This document shows, in pieces, positions 33,210-41,531 of a stretch of 52,077 nt of DNA. This stretch comes from UBA4655 sp964585575 (GTDB taxonomy: Bacteria > Planctomycetota > Planctomycetia > Pirellulales > UBA1268). How positions within the stretch are numbered: the stretch's first letter is position 1; each line of letters begins with the position of its first letter. The stretch is taken from positions 1 through 52,077 of the forward strand of contig CAZPEM010000005.1 of NCBI GenBank assembly GCA_964585575.1. Reading direction: 5' to 3'. The notes under the pieces are model-generated. The model saw nothing but the letters and a program-made list of their open reading frames with translations. It did no database searches and was not told the origin of the DNA. A program made the position numbers and the translations under genes.

Positions 33210-34613
33210 GTGCCCCGTGCGAGACAACCCGGATCGTCGCCTTCCCGGGACGCCATGCTCGCGTGGCTTGCCGCCCGGCAGAACCACGAGCGGACGCCCC
33301 CCTCGGGCCCGCAGTCGTCGGCCTACGGGCTCGGTCGCACCCGCACGTTGCTCGAGATGGTCGGTTCGCCGCACGAGACGCTGCGTGTCGTCCACGTCGC
33401 GGGCACGAAGGGGAAGGGTTCGACCGTCGCGATGATCGCCGCGATCCTCGGGGAATCGGGGCTGCGGGTCGGCCGCTACATGTCGCCCCACGTGCATTCG
33501 ATCGAGGAGCGAATCTGCATCGATGGCCGGCCGATCTGCCCGCGGGAGCTCGACGCCGCCTTCCGCGTCGTCTCGCCCGCCGTCGATCGTCTCGACGAGC
33601 GGGCCCGGGCCTGCGGCGAACGCGGCCCGACCTGGTTCGAGACGGTGACCGCCATCGCCATGGTTGCGTTCGCTCGCGAAAACGTCGACATCGCCGTGCT
33701 CGAAACCGGCCTCGGAGGCCGGCTCGATGCCACGAACGTCTCGCGTCCCCTGGTCTCGGTGATCACGAGCATCAGCTTCGACCACATGCGGCAGCTCGGT
33801 CGGACCATCACGGCGATCGCGGGTGAGAAGGCAGGCATCATCAAGCGGGGATGTCCCGTGGTGAGCGGCGCGACGAGCCCGCCGGCCGCCAGAGTCATCG
33901 CGGCGACCGCGGCCAGGAGGCACGCCAGACTGTTTCGGTTGGGACACGACTTCCACGCCCGTTTCGTTCCCGCAGCCGGGGCTGGCGGCCTGCTCGAGCC
34001 CGGAAGCCTCGAGTTCGAGGCGAGGGCGGCCGAGCTCGCGGCCGCGAACGGCACGGGGGCCATCGAGCGCTACCCTGTCGGAATGCGGGGGAGCCACCAG
34101 GCCGTCAACGCCGCCCTCGCCGTGGCCGCGGTGCGGCTGCTTGCGCGGCACCGGATCATGGTCGCGGAGGCGGCGATCCGCAGGGGACTCGCGTCGGTGA
34201 CGCTTCCCGCGAGGATCGAGGTCGTCTCGGGAAGGCCGCCGATCGTGATCGACGCCGCCCACAACGTCGCCTCGATGGAGTCGCTCATCGACACGATTCG
34301 TCCTGCGGTCGCCGGTCGGACGGCGACGGTGCTCGTGTTCGCCGCAAGCGCCGACAAGGAGATCTCCAAAATGCTCGCGAAGGCCGCGGGCGTGTTCCGT
34401 CATCTCGTGCTCACCCGGTATCGCACGAATCCGCGGGCCGCCAAGATCGAGAAGCTCGTGGCTGCTGCAACGCGGGCCGGCTTCGACGCCCCGAAGATCG
34501 CCGAGGGGCCGGCGGCGGCGATGAGACTCGCCCGGAAGCTCGCCGGGCCCCGCGGACTCATCTGCGTGGCGGGGAGTTTTTTTCTGGTGTCCGAGGTGCG
34601 GGAATCGACGTGA
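33210..34613 (+). CDS. folC: Folylpolyglutamate synthase / dihydrofolate synthase
   Basis: A 467-residue Mur-ligase-fold enzyme adding glutamate to folates. The ATP loop is HVAGTKGKGSTVAM, with SPHVHSIEERI, the metal-site ETGLGGRLDATN, SFDHMRQLGRTITAIAGEKAGIIK and the C-terminal DAAHNVASM. GTG 33210 is chosen since GGAGCAGG lies nine bases upstream and the homologous region begins soon after. Its last 56 bases overlap the tail of the convergent S41 protease gene. Confidence 0.94.
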   Translation: MPRARQPGSSPSRDAMLAWLAARQNHERTPPSGPQSSAYGLGRTRTLLEMVGSPHETLRVVHVAGTKGKGSTVAMIAAILGESGLRVGRYMSPHVHSIEERICIDGRPICPRELDAAFRVVSPAVDRLDERARACGERGPTWFETVTAIAMVAFARENVDIAVLETGLGGRLDATNVSRPLVSVITSISFDHMRQLGRTITAIAGEKAGIIKRGCPVVSGATSPPAARVIAATAARRHARLFRLGHDFHARFVPAAGAGGLLEPGSLEFEARAAELAAANGTGAIERYPVGMRGSHQAVNAALAVAAVRLLARHRIMVAEAAIRRGLASVTLPARIEVVSGRPPIVIDAAHNVASMESLIDTIRPAVAGRTATVLVFAASADKEISKMLAKAAGVFRHLVLTRYRTNPRAAKIEKLVAAATRAGFDAPKIAEGPAAAMRLARKLAGPRGLICVAGSFFLVSEVREST

Positions 34614-36009
34614 GCCATCCAACGGCCCGACCGAGCACGGCATCGATTCGTTCCGGCGAGTCTGCCAGCGAGGAAACATTCGACCGATGCACGGTGTCCG
34701 GCACGCTCCTGGGCCGGACGAGATCGACCTTCGGCCTCACGAGGTCGCGCTGCCGGCGCCAGGCAGCGAGCTGACGCCTGGCGTCGCGGCCCATCGCGCT
34801 CTCGAGCCCGACGTCGGGCATCACGCCCCACGATTCACCGGCGCCGAGGCCGCCGCGGCCGATCGCCTTCCCGTTCGGCCGAAGGTACTCGCTCGAGGTG
34901 ACCTTGAGGAGCCCGCCGTCGGAGAAGAGGGGCAGGATCTGCTGCACGGTTCCCTTGCCAAACGTCCGAACTCCGAAGATCCTCGCTCGGGCGTGATCCT
35001 GGAGCGCCGCGGCGACGATCTCGGCGGCGCTTGCCGTCTCACCATCGACGAGCACGGCCATCGGCAGTCCGTCGAGGATGTCTCCCGCCGACGCGAGCCT
35101 GCGGTCGGCCGCGGCTTCGATCGCGTCTCCTGGAGCCGGGCCGCTTCCATCGCCGACCGATCGGTCTGCCGGCCTTCGGCGGGTCGCCACGATCAGCTCG
35201 CGGGAGTCGAGGAAGAGGTCGGCGACCTCCACAGCCGTCGTCAGGAGCCCTCCGGGATTGCCGCGGAGATCGAGGACGAGGCCGCTGGGCCTGTTGTCCG
35301 CGAGCGTTTGCGTGATCGCCCGCTCGAGATCTTCCCGGGTGCGCTCTCCGAAGCCTGTCAGGCGAATGAAGGCCACGTCGGGCCGTCCCTCGAGACGCCA
35401 ATCCCATGATCCGTCGTTCCGCCTGCGGTCGCCGAGCACGCTCTCGATCCGGATCGACTCGCGGACGAGTTCCACGTCGCGGATGACCATGCCGGCCGCA
35501 TCGGCACCCGAGCCGGCGACCGTGACGACGACCCGGCTCCCCGCGCGGCCGCGAAGCCTCGCGACCGCCTGCGACGTGGGCATGCCACGTGTCGAGACGC
35601 CGTCGATGGCGAGGATCGAATCTCCCGCGGACAGTCCGGCCCTCCAGGCGGGAGACTCGGGCAGAAGACCATCGACCTCGAGATATCGTTTCGTTCCCGC
35701 GTCGCCTTCGCCGGAATCTCCTCCCACGAGTTCCAGCCCGACGCCGCAGAACTCGAGGTCGATCGACGCCTCGAAGTCCGCGCGGTCCTCGCGGCTGACG
35801 TATCGCGAGTTCTCGTCGAGTTTGCTCATGACGCCTTGCACGGCTGCGTCGAAGAGGGCGTCCGCGTCGATGCGCTCGATGTAGGATCGCTCGACCGCAG
35901 CGATGATCTCGCCGAGCCGACTGCCGTGGGGCGTGCGATCGCCCGAGCCGCGGGCGAGCACCGCGATCGCGAGGGCGAGCGACATCCAGATCAGGTTGCG
36001 GGTGGGCAT
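34558..36009 (-). CDS. C-terminal processing protease (S41 family) with PDZ domain
   Basis: A 483-residue exported serine protease. N-terminal signal/anchor (LIWMSLALAIAVLARG), S41 N-terminal region, a PDZ domain at about residues 95-175 (LEVDGLLPESPAWRAGLSAG, SILAIDGV), and the catalytic core with Ser in DGETASAAEIV and the Lys in TFGKGTVQ; DLRGNPGGLL completes the substrate groove. The catalytic Ser-Lys dyad is intact. Such proteases trim periplasmic proteins. Its gene ends inside the 3' end of folC, a convergent overlap of 56 bases. Confidence 0.93.
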   Translation of the reverse strand: MPTRNLIWMSLALAIAVLARGSGDRTPHGSRLGEIIAAVERSYIERIDADALFDAAVQGVMSKLDENSRYVSREDRADFEASIDLEFCGVGLELVGGDSGEGDAGTKRYLEVDGLLPESPAWRAGLSAGDSILAIDGVSTRGMPTSQAVARLRGRAGSRVVVTVAGSGADAAGMVIRDVELVRESIRIESVLGDRRRNDGSWDWRLEGRPDVAFIRLTGFGERTREDLERAITQTLADNRPSGLVLDLRGNPGGLLTTAVEVADLFLDSRELIVATRRRPADRSVGDGSGPAPGDAIEAAADRRLASAGDILDGLPMAVLVDGETASAAEIVAAALQDHARARIFGVRTFGKGTVQQILPLFSDGGLLKVTSSEYLRPNGKAIGRGGLGAGESWGVMPDVGLESAMGRDARRQLAAWRRQRDLVRPKVDLVRPRSVPDTVHRSNVSSLADSPERIDAVLGRAVGWLTSIPAPRTPEKNSPPRR

Positions 36010-36160
36010 TGCGGCACCATTTATACGCTCCGCCGGCACGATACGGCGACGGCAGAACGTTGTTTTTTCCCCGAAAACGATCTGGTTCGGGCCTTTCCGA
36101 TCCCCTAGTCTTCCGGGGTTTCGGGGCCGCCAGACGGCGCCCCAGGGTCAATTCGGAGCC

Positions 36161-37312
36161 ATGCCGCCGATGACAACTCGTTCCAAGGGCCGACCGAAGC
36201 GGGCCGCGGATCCGTTCGAGGCGGTGAAGCCGCTCGTCGTTCTGGGCCTGCTGGGGATGATTCTCTATGGGGCCTTTTCCGTCATTCGACGGGGCCCTTC
36301 GGGATCCGCCGGGGCTTCGTTGCCCGGACTCTCCCCGCCGGCGGTCTCGGTCGGCGGCCCCCAGGCGGCTCAGGTCGAACTTCCGCCCGTTCCGCCCCCG
36401 CCCGTGCAGGCCGCCGTGCCGGCGGCAGCCTCTCAATCCCTGGCCGCCGGCGAGGCTCCGTCGGCCGCGGTCGATCCGACGCCACCGATGGTGCTCCGGG
36501 CCGTGTCATCGTCGCCGCCGGCATTCGGCGGCGTCGAGCCCGTTCAACCGCCGCCGACGGTCGAGTCGCCGCCGGCCGCGCCGCAGCGGCAGCCGGCCGC
36601 GTTCGCCGCCGCCTGGGCCGACGCCCATGAAAAGCTCGCCGCGACGCGATACGCCGAGGCGCTCTCGCTCCTGTCGACGTGGCATGACGACCCGAGCCTC
36701 GGTCCGGAGGAAACCCACCGGCTCGAGGAGCTGCTCGGGCAACTTGCCGGGAGCGTCATCTATTCGCAGGAGGACCACCTTCTTCCACCGCACATCGTCG
36801 CTCCCGGCGAAAATCTGCGCGACATCGCCGCCGGCCTCAACGTGCCGTGGCCGGTTCTCGCCAAGATCAACGGCGTCGAGGGGCCGGCGAGGCTCATTCC
36901 GGGAGAGCCGCTCAAGGTGATTCGCGGTCCGTTCGATGCGGTCGTCAGCGTTTCTCGTCGGCGGCTCTCGCTGCAATTGAAAGGCACCTATGCCGGCAGC
37001 TTCACGGTCGTCGTCGGACGGCAGTTCGAGTCGCACATCGGCACGTCGCTTCCGGTCAAGCGGGTTCGTCGGGCACCGCGGCCGTCGGCGGCTCCTGTCG
37101 CGGCGACCGCTGTCTCGCAGGCGACGCACAGTGAGGAGGAATCTCTCCCGAAGCAGATACTCATCGAAGGAGGCCTCCTGATCGAGGCGGCCGACGACCC
37201 AGCGGCGGTCGCCGAGTCGGCCGCCGCGAAGAGCATCGTCGTCTCATCCCGCGATCTCGACGAACTCGTCGACATCCTCGGCGAGGGCTCGCGGGTGTTC
37301 GTGAAGCCCTGA
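36161..37312 (+). CDS. Membrane-anchored LysM protein with degenerate L,D-transpeptidase-like tail
   Basis: A 383-residue protein with one membrane helix (about residues 24-42), a long Pro/Ala-rich linker to about residue 145, a helical region, a LysM domain (about 209-254, PHIVAPGENLRDIAAGLNVP) and a C-terminal part (about 256-383) that begins and ends like a YkuD domain (VVSVSRRRLSLQLKG; RDLDELVDILGEGSRV). The HGT and SxGCIR catalytic motifs are absent and the whole protein has no Cys. It is likely to bind peptidoglycan without cross-linking it. ATG 36161 has GGAG close upstream; ATG 36170 is the alternative. Confidence 0.82.
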   Translation: MPPMTTRSKGRPKRAADPFEAVKPLVVLGLLGMILYGAFSVIRRGPSGSAGASLPGLSPPAVSVGGPQAAQVELPPVPPPPVQAAVPAAASQSLAAGEAPSAAVDPTPPMVLRAVSSSPPAFGGVEPVQPPPTVESPPAAPQRQPAAFAAAWADAHEKLAATRYAEALSLLSTWHDDPSLGPEETHRLEELLGQLAGSVIYSQEDHLLPPHIVAPGENLRDIAAGLNVPWPVLAKINGVEGPARLIPGEPLKVIRGPFDAVVSVSRRRLSLQLKGTYAGSFTVVVGRQFESHIGTSLPVKRVRRAPRPSAAPVAATAVSQATHSEEESLPKQILIEGGLLIEAADDPAAVAESAAAKSIVVSSRDLDELVDILGEGSRVFVKP

Positions 37313-37339
37313 GGGCGTCAACCGCAAGCCCAGGCTGCG

Positions 37340-37732
37340 TCAGCCGCCGCCGCTTCGCGCGGCGGCGATGGCGAGGGCGGCCCAGCCCAACAGCAAAAGC
37401 ACGCCTCCGATCGGCACGATCGCACCGAGGATTCGTAGCCCGGAGAGGGCGAGTGCCGCCAGGAAGCCGCTGAAAATGAGCGTGCCGAGGAGGAAGCAGA
37501 TCCCCGCTGCCACGAGCCACGGCCGGGCGGGCTCGGCCTGCGGCAGACCCGCGAAGAGGCCGACCGCGAGGACCGCGATCGCGTGGAAGAGGGCGTAGCG
37601 GACTCCCGTCTCCCAGTTGGCCGCCTGGCCGTTCGCGGCGAGCAGGTCCTTGAGGCCATGGGCCCCGAACGAACCGGCCGCGACGGCCAGCCCACCGAGC
37701 AACGCACCGGCGATCAACCAGAGTTTCATCAT
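37340..37732 (-). CDS. DUF423 family inner-membrane protein
   Basis: A 130-residue protein with four hydrophobic helices. The opening IAGALLGGLAVAAGSFGAHGL, VRYALFHAIAVLAVGL and the later FSGFLAALALSGLRILGAI are the hallmarks of DUF423 (YgdD/YwdK-like). No function is established for the family. It is convergent with the LysM gene, 27 bases away. Confidence 0.93.
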   Translation of the reverse strand: MMKLWLIAGALLGGLAVAAGSFGAHGLKDLLAANGQAANWETGVRYALFHAIAVLAVGLFAGLPQAEPARPWLVAAGICFLLGTLIFSGFLAALALSGLRILGAIVPIGGVLLLLGWAALAIAAARSGGG

Positions 37733-37818
37733 GCCTGAAGTCTACCGCCCCACGAGCGGTCGGCGAGCCGGCTGCTTCGACTGGCCCTCCAGGGCGTAGG
37801 CGGCTCGTCCGGAGCGGC

Positions 37819-38497
37819 CTACGCCCTCACCTCGACGGTCACCCGCTGATTCTTGGAGAGATAGATCTCCACGAGGTCGACATCGCGGGATCCCCATTTG
37901 CCGTTGGGTGATTCGCCCCAGAAAGCATTCGTCGTGAAAGACCATGTGAAGTCAGCATCTCAGTCGTTGAAATCCCTGAGCACGAGCCGACCGGTGGTTC
38001 CGGATGGCGACGTCAGATACTCCTCCACGTCGCCGCGATACGCGGGCGTGATTGGCCCCGCACACGTTGACCGATGTCGTGCGGGTGACGCTGGAAAAGT
38101 CGTTGACCGGCGCATTCACGAGCAGGGTCCCTGAACCGAAGGTCTGCGGCGGCGTCACGCCGGAATACTTCGCCGCCTCGGAAACGAGTTCCGCGGCGTC
38201 GATGAGCCCGAACCCGTAGTTCATGTTGAAAGTGTTGACCGCGGCCGCGGAAGTCGCCACGGCCTGCACCAGGAGCGTCGTTCCCGAGTCGATGACGTAG
38301 GGGTCGGAGTAGTCGTAGCTGTGGTTCTTGGCCTTGATCGTCTTGTCAGCGCCGCTGCTTTTGTGAAGCGTGGGGCCGTCGTCCACGATGCCGATCGTGA
38401 CCCGCTGGCCGGTGAACCCGGCGGTCCACGCTCCCGTCACGCGGGCGTCGCGGCCAGAAGTCAGCGGGTTCGTCAGGTGCCATTGCCCCGGCCATCC
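37819..38497 (-). pseudogene. Decayed subtilisin-like protease with proprotein-convertase P domain
   Basis: Read leftwards from about 38497 the frame gives GQWHLTNPL and VTGAWTAGFTGQRVTIGIVDDG, the start and Asp motif of an S8 (kexin-like) protease. The His and Ser motifs are lost in internal deletions; later NMNYGFGLIDAAELV and PVNDFSSVTRTTSVNV give the end of the catalytic domain and the P domain. The frame then shifts near 38060, and the rest of the P domain follows to a TAG at 37819 (VEEYLTSPSGTTGRLVL, FWGESPNGKWG, DLVEIYLSKNQRVTVEVRA), with an in-frame TGA in the middle (FND-stop-DADF). Several independent lesions make a functional product unlikely. Confidence 0.85.
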
Positions 38498-38550
38498 GCC
38501 GGGCGGGCGGCAGGGCCGCGGGTTCCATGCAAGACCCTGCCGCGGAGGCC

Positions 38551-41340
38551 TCAGGGCGACTCGTTGCCGAGGAGCCGCTGCTCCTCCTCTTCCTGGATGA
38601 TGATCCGGGGCGTGACCATCAGCATGAGGCTGTCGGTCGTCCGCCCCAGGCCGACGTTCTTGAAGAGGCGGTTGATGTAGGGAACCTTCGAGAGGATCGG
38701 CACGCCGAACTCGTTGCGGCCCTCCCGCTGCCGCTTGATTCCGCCGAGGAGCACCGTTCCGCCGTCCGGCACGCTCACCGTCGTGGTCACGGTCGTGAAG
38801 AGGAACTCCGGCAGCTGGATCGTCGTGCCGCTCGAGCGGAACTCCTGCTCGCGTTCGTTTCGAAGGCCCGTGGTCAGGCCGGCGCCGAGGCCGGTCCCCT
38901 GGACGGCGGCGTCACCATCGACGCCCGACTTTTCGTCGCTGCTCTTCGACTTCGAAGAGCGAGTTCCCTCGAACTGGAATTCCTGCACCTTCCCGATCGA
39001 CGAGAAGAAGGGAACGAGCGTCAGCCTGACGAATCGCCGGTCGCTCGAGACCACGGCCTGGACGTTCACGGCCGTGCCCTCGGAAAGCACCGTGATGACC
39101 GGCTGCTGGGCGGCCGCGAAGTCGCCGACGACGGGCACCACGCTCGTCACGAACGGCCGCTGGCGGGTGTCCGAGACGAACGCGTTCTGGCCGTTGAAGA
39201 GCGTGACCTTCGGGGCCTGCATGATGTTGCTGCGGGTGTTGCCCTGGGCGGCCTGGATCAGAAAGTAGGCCTCGATGTCCGAGAGGATTGCGAAGCCGAA
39301 GTTCGCCGCGGTCGTGGTCGGGTCGGGCAGCCCCGGCAGCTGCGGGACGGTGGCGCCGCCGTAGCTGTTCTGCCGAAATGGGATCGAGAAGAAGTTTCGC
39401 TGGGGCAACACGGCGTTGGGATTGTTCGGATCGGCGATGACGCCTCCCTGCTGGGGGGCGAGTGTCACGCCCGGGTTGCCGGAGTTGTCGAGGCCGATCG
39501 TCTGCGACCGCGAGCCCGGCTGCGGGGCGAGGCCGAGGGCGTAGGGAGACGTCGAGCCGTTCCCCTGGGTCGGTATGGCCGTCATGTTGAGCGGCTCGCC
39601 CGTGTTGGTCTGGATGTTGAAGTCGAAGTCGACGCCGATCCGCTCGAAGAAGGTGTCGTTGAGGCTGATGAAGCGGACCTCGATCGTGACCTGGAGATCC
39701 TGGAGCCGGCGGAGCTGCTCGAGCAGGTCGGCGATCTCCTCGTGCACCTCCTGCGTCTGGCTCACGACGATGCTCAGGTTCGTGCGGAACTCCTGGATCG
39801 CACCCTGGCCGCCGACGGTGTTCCAGGTCTGCGGGGCGACGGTGTTCTGGATGAGCTCGATGAGCGAGGCAAAGTCGGCCTGGCCGCCGCCGACCGTGGG
39901 CGGACCGAACGGGATCGACGGCGTCGATCCGGCCGCGGGGCCACCGCCGCGGACCTGCGCGAGGGCCTGCGGATTGACCGACCCGTCGCCGCCGTTGGCG
40001 GAAATTCCATTGACGCCGACCTGGGGCCCGCCGGGCTGGACCGACACGGTCGGACTGCCCGACAACCGCGAGTATCCGTCGCGGAGGGCTCCGGTGATGC
40101 CGAGGCCGTCCGAGGAGAAGTTCGGGACCGCGATCACGAGATCGGCCACCGGATAGGAGCGGCTGATGTAGTCCCCCTTCATGAGTTCCGGCGCGGTGAC
40201 CTTGAGGACCTCGTCGCGAACGATCGCGTCGAGCGCGTGCTGCTCGAGCACGAGCTTGAGGGCGCTCTTGAGCGAGATCGGCTGATCGATTGTGAGCGTC
40301 ACCGTCGTGTCGCTCCGCACCCCGGCCTTCTCGAGACCGGCGGGGTCGAGATGGATCGGGATGCCGGCCTGCTTCGCGAGATCGTCGAGCACCGCCGACA
40401 GGGGGGCCGGCTTGCCGTGGGAGAGCGTCACCGGCGTGGAGAGCTTCTTGAGGATGACCGCCTCGGCCGGGCTCGAGCGGCTCCTTCCGTCCGCCCGCAG
40501 CCGCGAGCGGTTCTTCGTGAGGTCGGCCCAGTCCTTCATCTGCGGGTACTCGATCGGGCCCACGAATGGCCCGCTCGACTTCTCGGCGTCCTCCGCGACG
40601 TCCAGGAAGGCGGCCTGCTTTTCCCCCGCGATCGACCGCTGGGTCTCGATCCGGCGGATCACCTGGCTTTGGGCGAGCAGCTGCTTGACGACGGGGTTGT
40701 CCGGGGCGAGCTTCGCCGCCCGCTTGGCGACCGTCTCGGCCTCGGCGAAACGACGGGCGTCCATGAGGTCGTTGTATTCCTCGATCAGCATCGCGAGTCG
40801 CTCCTCGCGGGCGGCGCCGGCGGCCTGCCGACGCTCGATGTCCTTCTCGATCTCGGTGTTGCGTTTTTCGAGAGCGAGCTCGCCCCGCCGCTTCCCGGTC
40901 GCCTCCTCGATCTCCCGCTTCGTCCGCTCGATCCGGCGGGCGATCTTCTCACGGGCGTCGGCGGGCATCTCGTGGCGGCCGAGATCGGCCGAGAGGGCGT
41001 CGAGCATTTCGAGCGCCTCCGCGGGGCTCTTCTCGGACCTTCGCTTCGCCTCGAGCTGCCGCGAGGCGGCCTCGGCCGCAAACCGGGCGGCCTCGAGGTC
41101 GGGCGGGAGCTTTTCGGGTGGCGTGCGGGCGGAGGCCGGTGCGGAGGCCGCCGGATCGGCGGGCGCCGGAGCCGGCGGCAGCGGGGGGCTGCCGCCGCGG
41201 GCCTTCGCGATCGCCTCCTCGATCTTTTGGCGAGCCGCCGACGCCTCCGCCGGCGGATCCTCCGCTCGCGCGTGCGGAGTCAGCAACATCGCGCAGAACA
41301 AGCCGGCCATCAACGGTGTCGATCGAAACGGGCCTACCAT
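38551..41340 (-). CDS. Secretin-family outer-membrane protein with coiled-coil/TPR N-terminus
   Basis: A 929-residue protein with a signal peptide (LMAGLFCAMLLTPHARA). About residues 60-190 are long charged helices (EAASRQLEAKRRSEKSPAEA and so on) with a TPR-like hint, then N-type domains (about 310-420 and 560-620, for example VSQTQEVHEEIADLLEQLRR), and the C-terminal secretin pore ending in VPDGGTVLLGGIKRQREGRN and MLMVTPRIII. Secretins form large outer-membrane channels for type II/III secretion or type IV pili. No other secretion gene is near, so the system served is unknown. A PAS-GAF-REC regulator gene lies 190 bases upstream on the same strand. Confidence 0.93.
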   Translation of the reverse strand: MVGPFRSTPLMAGLFCAMLLTPHARAEDPPAEASAARQKIEEAIAKARGGSPPLPPAPAPADPAASAPASARTPPEKLPPDLEAARFAAEAASRQLEAKRRSEKSPAEALEMLDALSADLGRHEMPADAREKIARRIERTKREIEEATGKRRGELALEKRNTEIEKDIERRQAAGAAREERLAMLIEEYNDLMDARRFAEAETVAKRAAKLAPDNPVVKQLLAQSQVIRRIETQRSIAGEKQAAFLDVAEDAEKSSGPFVGPIEYPQMKDWADLTKNRSRLRADGRSRSSPAEAVILKKLSTPVTLSHGKPAPLSAVLDDLAKQAGIPIHLDPAGLEKAGVRSDTTVTLTIDQPISLKSALKLVLEQHALDAIVRDEVLKVTAPELMKGDYISRSYPVADLVIAVPNFSSDGLGITGALRDGYSRLSGSPTVSVQPGGPQVGVNGISANGGDGSVNPQALAQVRGGGPAAGSTPSIPFGPPTVGGGQADFASLIELIQNTVAPQTWNTVGGQGAIQEFRTNLSIVVSQTQEVHEEIADLLEQLRRLQDLQVTIEVRFISLNDTFFERIGVDFDFNIQTNTGEPLNMTAIPTQGNGSTSPYALGLAPQPGSRSQTIGLDNSGNPGVTLAPQQGGVIADPNNPNAVLPQRNFFSIPFRQNSYGGATVPQLPGLPDPTTTAANFGFAILSDIEAYFLIQAAQGNTRSNIMQAPKVTLFNGQNAFVSDTRQRPFVTSVVPVVGDFAAAQQPVITVLSEGTAVNVQAVVSSDRRFVRLTLVPFFSSIGKVQEFQFEGTRSSKSKSSDEKSGVDGDAAVQGTGLGAGLTTGLRNEREQEFRSSGTTIQLPEFLFTTVTTTVSVPDGGTVLLGGIKRQREGRNEFGVPILSKVPYINRLFKNVGLGRTTDSLMLMVTPRIIIQEEEEQRLLGNESP

Positions 41341-41531
41341 GAGAGACGCCCCTCGGGGGTATCGGGTGCCCCGGGAACCGGAGACACGGCCGGGGAATAC
41401 GGGCGCGGGCGGGCCCGGGTCAAGGCCACGTGCCGGCCGGGAACGCAGGCTCCCGGAAATCCCCTTCTCGCCCGACTTCCTGTCTTGCCGGCCTTCCCCC
41501 CGCGAGCGGAGGCCCGCGGCGTCGGCACGGA

